Positions 5,694 to 5,797 of a stretch of DNA of 5,797 bases are shown in pieces. Source of the stretch: Thiotrichales bacterium. Lineage in GTDB: Bacteria; Pseudomonadota; Gammaproteobacteria; UWMA-0217. The position numbers and the translations under genes were made by a program. Positions within the stretch are counted from its first letter, which is position 1, and every line of letters begins with the position of its first letter. The DNA lies in the NCBI GenBank assembly GCA_024763135.1, contig JANTGD010000246.1, positions 1-5,797 of the forward strand. The letters are read 5' to 3'. The notes under the pieces were generated by a model. It worked only from the letters and a program-made list of their open reading frames with translations. It was not told the DNA's origin and did not search any database.

Positions 5694-5797
5694 GGAAGCC
5701 CCTAGTACACCGACAAGTCCAAACTGTCTATATCAGCGCAAACCCACGCGTTCAGAACAAGGCATTGTTGCGAAGCCATGGTTGTTCCATGTCGAGC
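5694..5797. mobile_element. Left part of a second IS5-type miniature element, cut by the window edge
   Basis: CTAA (5690-5693, a YTAR site) is followed by GGAAGCCC, the same start as the MITE at 4380. The interior has a similar layout to that element: GTTCA, then an AAGG segment, then GGCATTGTTGCGAAGCC, which resembles GGCTATTGCGAAGACC at 4460-4475. No coding frame is evident. The right end lies outside the window, so it could instead be the edge of a full insertion sequence. Confidence 0.5.

Overview
The window looks like a stretch of a Gammaproteobacterium-like Gram-negative chromosome. The evidence is moderate GC, a Gly-rich lipobox lipoprotein, a signal-peptide periplasmic protein, a Hanks-type Ser/Thr kinase of the 'VALKEYLP / HRDITPNN / DFGSAR / APFEQY' type, and IS5-style miniature elements. 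The taxonomic call is an inference from style, not from a marker gene.

Layout. Positions 1-214 form a short tail region with a possible hairpin terminator and an open frame entering from the left edge. Positions 215-2611 (minus) encode a 798-residue membrane-spanning Ser/Thr kinase with a cytoplasmic kinase domain, one TM helix, about five TPR-like helical pairs and a C-terminal domain resembling the NTF2-like fold. Positions 2612-3199 are non-coding and are dominated by a repeat-like element of about 205 bp (2796-3003) that is almost entirely successive stem-loops. Positions 3200-3796 (minus) encode a 198-residue exported protein with an Ig-like domain, a hydrophobic segment and a ten-glycine run. 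Positions 3797-4375 are non-coding, with small candidate ORFs and an operator-like triple half-site at 4221-4251. Positions 4380-4539 are a 160-bp, almost fully palindromic MITE flanked by TTAA. Positions 4573-5643 (plus) encode a lipoprotein of unknown function. At 5694 a second element with the same type of terminus (CTAA then GGAAGCCC) begins and runs off the window.

How the parts may work together. The exported 198-residue protein lies directly upstream of the kinase on the same strand. The kinase exposes TPR and NTF2-like domains to the periplasm. The pair could therefore form an envelope-sensing unit in which the exported protein or a ligand modulates the kinase; this is inference from order and topology. 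The two genes are now separated by the structured repeat, so they may be separately expressed. The lipoprotein is bracketed by two IS5-type elements and could be a recent arrival or simply a site of repeated MITE insertion.

I see no CRISPR array, tRNA, rRNA, toxin-antitoxin pair, defence system or biosynthetic cluster. The best candidates for something little described are the hairpin-array element at 2796-3003 and the kinase/exported-protein pair.
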